Part shown: positions 61,198-64,000 of the stretch, one piece after another
How positions within the stretch are numbered: the first letter of the stretch is position 1
Layout of the letters: each line of letters starts with the position of its first letter
Source: JBCCCJ01 sp039029315
Lineage (GTDB): Bacteria; Bacteroidota; Bacteroidia; J057
DNA: 64,000 bases
NCBI GenBank assembly: GCA_039029315.1
Contig: JBCCGK010000012.1
Span: 1-64,000 of the forward strand
Direction: 5' to 3'
The notes under the pieces: model-generated
Told to the model about the DNA's origin: nothing
Seen by the model: the letters and a program-made list of their open reading frames with translations, nothing else
Database searches by the model: none
Translations under genes and position numbers: made by a program

Positions 61198-64000
61198 TTA
61201 CAAATTCTCTGCACGCAAGAACTCCAGGCTCACCAGCGCTACCACAGGTTTTTGGCTATCATCTGCTCCACGGAACACCAGATATACATCATGTTTCCCC
61301 TCTACCGGCTCCAAGGAAACCTGAAAAGTCTTCCCTGTGATATCAAAACTCATACTGGTCTCGATTTCGACAGAGCCAAGCAATTGCCCTTCAGCATCAT
61401 CTATCCGAATGTCTACCCATCCACCATCCATGAATGCTGAGATGGCACCACCTCCGAGTTCGATCGCACCGATTCCTGTCAAATCTATGCCAGCATAGAC
61501 CACCGAAGCTCCTTTGGTACCAATAACCATTTCGAAAGCTTCCGTTATGGTCATTCCAGGAGGCGCCATATCCGGGGTTACTTCGAACTTCATGGCGCCA
61601 AGATTTTCGGACAGATTTGCGGCTGCGATTTTGGGGTGCCTCAGCGTTTTCATCTTCTGCACAGTCAAGGGTCCAATCTCTTGTCCACCTTTGTCAGAAT
61701 AGGAAGCCGTCAAAATATAACTTCCTTCTTCTCCTTTCCCGATATGGTCTGTAAAGGTATAGCTTCCTTTGAGTGGTAGCCCAGCTTGCTTCATGGCTGA
61801 AGCACCGAGGCCAAGGATATATTTGGACATTTGCTCCGCTTCGCTTGTACTGAGTTGCGGATGAGCGGCCATCATGATATCGCCCCAAACACCACCTCCA
61901 CCAGCAATGATTTTCTGCGCCAGGTATTCTATTGCATTGGGGTCCTTGGCATATTTGTCTGCAATTTGCAAATAAGTTGGGCCAACAGATTTCTGATCCA
62001 TTTGGTGACAGGCCATACAATCGGACTGCCCAATGAGTTGCTTGCCAACCACATTCGCTGAGGCTTCGACCATTGCCTGATGCCCCTGAGCAATAACATT
62101 GTGGTCCCAACCTCGCTCCAGATAATCGATGGTAACAGTCACATCTTCAGGATCGATTCCACCACCAATTGTTCCATCTTCACTGTCCTGTACCTCCACT
62201 CCATAGCTAATTGTCTGATTGTCCCAATAAAAACTCTGATTTCCGGTAATCTGCCAGTCAACTGTAGGCGGATCATTCCCAACCAGAATTTCCGTTGACG
62301 CATTGGACACTTCGCCAGCTTCATCTTTCACCTGCAAATGAACAGTATATGTACCCGCCTTCTCAAAGGTGAATGTAGGCTTTTTGTCAGTTGATTGGAC
62401 CTCAGTCCCTGTAAATGTCCACCTATAGATCAAGCTATCGCCATCAAAATCCACCGAATTGCCTCCATCAAATGCCAAGGTCAGCGGGACAGCCCCAACC
62501 GTTTTGTCCACATCAATTTTTGCCAATGGAACACGATTACCAGCTACATATTGCAGATGTACCAATCGCGCATCATCATTTTGGGCAAACCAATTGGTCC
62601 CGTATTCCAACATGAAAATATCTCCATCAGGGCTGAACAGCATGTCTACAGCATTGTTGAAGGTCATACCAGGCAGGAAACGCTCCATTCGAACAAAATT
62701 GCCTTCCTCATCCATTGTAACTGCCATGAACCAGCCACGCATCCAATCATAGGTGAACAATTTCTTATTGTAATATTTCGGGAATCTTTTGTCAGACTCA
62801 GGGTAGGCATCCAGATAGAAGACCTGACCAGCCATGGCATTTCGTCCGCCATTGCCCACCAAAGGAAATTCTTTGGATTCTGAATAGGGATACCAGATAA
62901 ATGCAGATTGTGCGGGCGGCAACTCTTGCGCGCCAGTATTGTTTGGTGAATTATTGATCGGCTTCTCAGGATTGTGTTCCTTCAGTGAAGTTTTGCTCGC
63001 AAACTCATATTCTGTATAGGGTTTGTTGTTCCCAATAAAATATGGCCAGCCAAAGAATCCTGCCTTTCGCGCTTGGTTCACCTCATCATGCCCTGCAGGT
63101 CCACGACCTTCAGCGGCTTCTCCGGCATCAGGTCCTACATCTCCCCAATAGAGATATCCTGTCCGTTGGTCTATTGCGATTCTGAAAGGGTTTCGACAAC
63201 CCATTACATAAATTTCCGGTTTCCCCTCAGAGCCATCCTTGGCAAACAAATTCCCATCTGGAATACTGTAGGTTCCATCCGTCATAGGGGTTATTCTCAA
63301 AATCTTCCCTCTCAAATCATTCATATTGGCAGAAGATTTCTGGGCATCCCATGGGCCTCTTCCTTCTTGTTCATCACTGGGAGAATAGCCATCGGAAGCA
63401 TGAGGGTTGGTATTGTCTCCGGTCGAAATAAACAAATGTCCATGAGGACCAAACTCCAGGGAACCGGCGGAATGGCAGCACTCTTCACGTTGGGTAGGAA
63501 TCTCCAACAAGATTTTTTCCGAGGCCAGATCCAGTTGATCATTTTCAAATACAAAACGAGAGACATGCTGTTTGGGATCATCTCCTTGTGGTGAGTAGAA
63601 GAGATAAATCCAATGATTGGTCTCATAGCTGGGGTCAAGCGCCAAACCTAGCAATCCATCTTCATGGCCAGAATGTACAGCCAGCTCATGTACCACAGTC
63701 GTTTCTTTGGTGGAAGGGTCAGTCAGTTTGATCGCTCCTCTTCTTTCGACAAACAACACACGACCATCTGGCAATAATTCCAGTTCCATCGGTTCAAACA
63801 AGCCTTCTTCCAGAACGACTTTGCTAAAGCGATTTTCTTCTGGTGCGACACTGGCATTGTTGAAGTCTACTGGTTTTCCGGGTCCTGCGGCATATTGAAT
63901 TCCTCCCCAGAGGTGATCCAAAAAGAGGGGATCAGCAAAGCTCTCTGGTGTGTGTCCCAAGCCGGTATACCAGGCGCGCCCTCCATCAAAATCGTGGTAC
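61198..64000 (-). CDS. ThuA/sugar dehydrogenase/PKD/cytochrome c/carbohydrate-binding fusion (5' end outside window)
   Basis: The frame stays open through the right edge of the window, so the N-terminus is missing; 934 codons are visible. The first residues (FDGGRAWYTGLGHTPESF) are the end of a ThuA-like domain. A glucose/sorbosone dehydrogenase-type beta-propeller follows (about 50-480: MELELLPDGRVLFVERRG, DGLLGLALDPSY, YVMGCRNPFRIAID), then a PKD domain (about 505-590, VDFDGDSLIYRWTFTG), a cytochrome c with CMACH heme motif (about 660) and a C-terminal CBM-like domain. Such proteins are usually exported PQQ-type sugar oxidases. The heme could pass electrons from the dehydrogenase. Confidence 0.88.
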   Translation of the reverse strand, partial: YHDFDGGRAWYTGLGHTPESFADPLFLDHLWGGIQYAAGPGKPVDFNNASVAPEENRFSKVVLEEGLFEPMELELLPDGRVLFVERRGAIKLTDPSTKETTVVHELAVHSGHEDGLLGLALDPSYETNHWIYLFYSPQGDDPKQHVSRFVFENDQLDLASEKILLEIPTQREECCHSAGSLEFGPHGHLFISTGDNTNPHASDGYSPSDEQEGRGPWDAQKSSANMNDLRGKILRITPMTDGTYSIPDGNLFAKDGSEGKPEIYVMGCRNPFRIAIDQRTGYLYWGDVGPDAGEAAEGRGPAGHDEVNQARKAGFFGWPYFIGNNKPYTEYEFASKTSLKEHNPEKPINNSPNNTGAQELPPAQSAFIWYPYSESKEFPLVGNGGRNAMAGQVFYLDAYPESDKRFPKYYNKKLFTYDWMRGWFMAVTMDEEGNFVRMERFLPGMTFNNAVDMLFSPDGDIFMLEYGTNWFAQNDDARLVHLQYVAGNRVPLAKIDVDKTVGAVPLTLAFDGGNSVDFDGDSLIYRWTFTGTEVQSTDKKPTFTFEKAGTYTVHLQVKDEAGEVSNASTEILVGNDPPTVDWQITGNQSFYWDNQTISYGVEVQDSEDGTIGGGIDPEDVTVTIDYLERGWDHNVIAQGHQAMVEASANVVGKQLIGQSDCMACHQMDQKSVGPTYLQIADKYAKDPNAIEYLAQKIIAGGGGVWGDIMMAAHPQLSTSEAEQMSKYILGLGASAMKQAGLPLKGSYTFTDHIGKGEEGSYILTASYSDKGGQEIGPLTVQKMKTLRHPKIAAANLSENLGAMKFEVTPDMAPPGMTITEAFEMVIGTKGASVVYAGIDLTGIGAIELGGGAISAFMDGGWVDIRIDDAEGQLLGSVEIETSMSFDITGKTFQVSLEPVEGKHDVYLVFRGADDSQKPVVALVSLEFLRAENL

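Overview
The window looks like chromosomal DNA of a Bacteroidota bacterium, most likely of the Saprospiria/Chitinophagia type (the clade assignment is an inference). Signs are a PorQ-type type IX secretion (T9SS) component, two T9SS type A sorting domains, a type B (gliding-motility-associated) C-terminal domain on a 16-PKD-repeat giant protein, a hybrid two-component regulator with an AraC output, several promoter matches to the Bacteroidota -7 consensus TAnnTTTG, and a general lack of Shine-Dalgarno sites. No plasmid, phage, CRISPR or intact insertion sequence was seen.

Layout. 1-4.6 kb is housekeeping: alaS (minus), divergent from an M23 peptidase and a MerR regulator, then tRNA-Pro(GGG) with a terminator. 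4.7-7.3 kb holds a small secreted barrel-like protein and a caspase-family protease. 7.3-12.0 kb is a minus-strand operon of a response regulator, a multi-domain hybrid kinase, an alpha/beta hydrolase and a KAS III-like enzyme whose usual His and Asn are replaced. 12.5-17.7 kb has a Bax-inhibitor-1 protein, an NagX/HGSNAT-like membrane acyltransferase and the TPR/HisKA/REC/AraC hybrid regulator. 18.0-22 kb holds secreted proteins (AbfB repeats; an apparently catalytically dead reprolysin-like protein), a 2H phosphoesterase, a bare T9SS sorting-domain protein and a cluster of extragenic inverted repeats. 22.1-25.1 kb is a TetR-ABC-permease-permease operon with candidate operators. 25.5-31.7 kb holds a membrane-anchored LAS-type peptidase candidate, a Tat-signal aminotransferase, a TesB thioesterase, a Fer4_19/CDGSH protein and a T9SS cargo protein.

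32.2-42.7 kb is a minus-strand glycan gene cluster: SDR epimerase, FAD oxidoreductase, CE4 deacetylase, GT2 with C-terminal membrane helices, GT39-like GT-C transferase, UDP-GlcNAc 2-epimerase, sulfotransferase, two half-size EamA/SMR transporters and a WlbA-like oxidoreductase. Its logic parallels the Arn pathway: a polyprenyl-phosphate sugar is made, trimmed, flipped by a small heterodimer and transferred by a GT-C enzyme. 43.0-48.0 kb is a lytic transglycosylase overlapping uvrA, and a LOG-family protein. 48.2-60.8 kb runs on the plus strand: porQ, a membrane protein, the 1862-residue PKD/FN3 protein, then three secreted or periplasmic proteins (412/404, 272 and about 946 residues) that seem to share NTF2-like segments. 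The right edge holds a small coiled-coil-like protein and a 5'-truncated ThuA/sugar dehydrogenase/PKD/cytochrome c/carbohydrate-binding fusion.

Most starts were chosen as the first ATG giving a sensible N-terminus; where a longer frame began at TTG or GTG this is stated.
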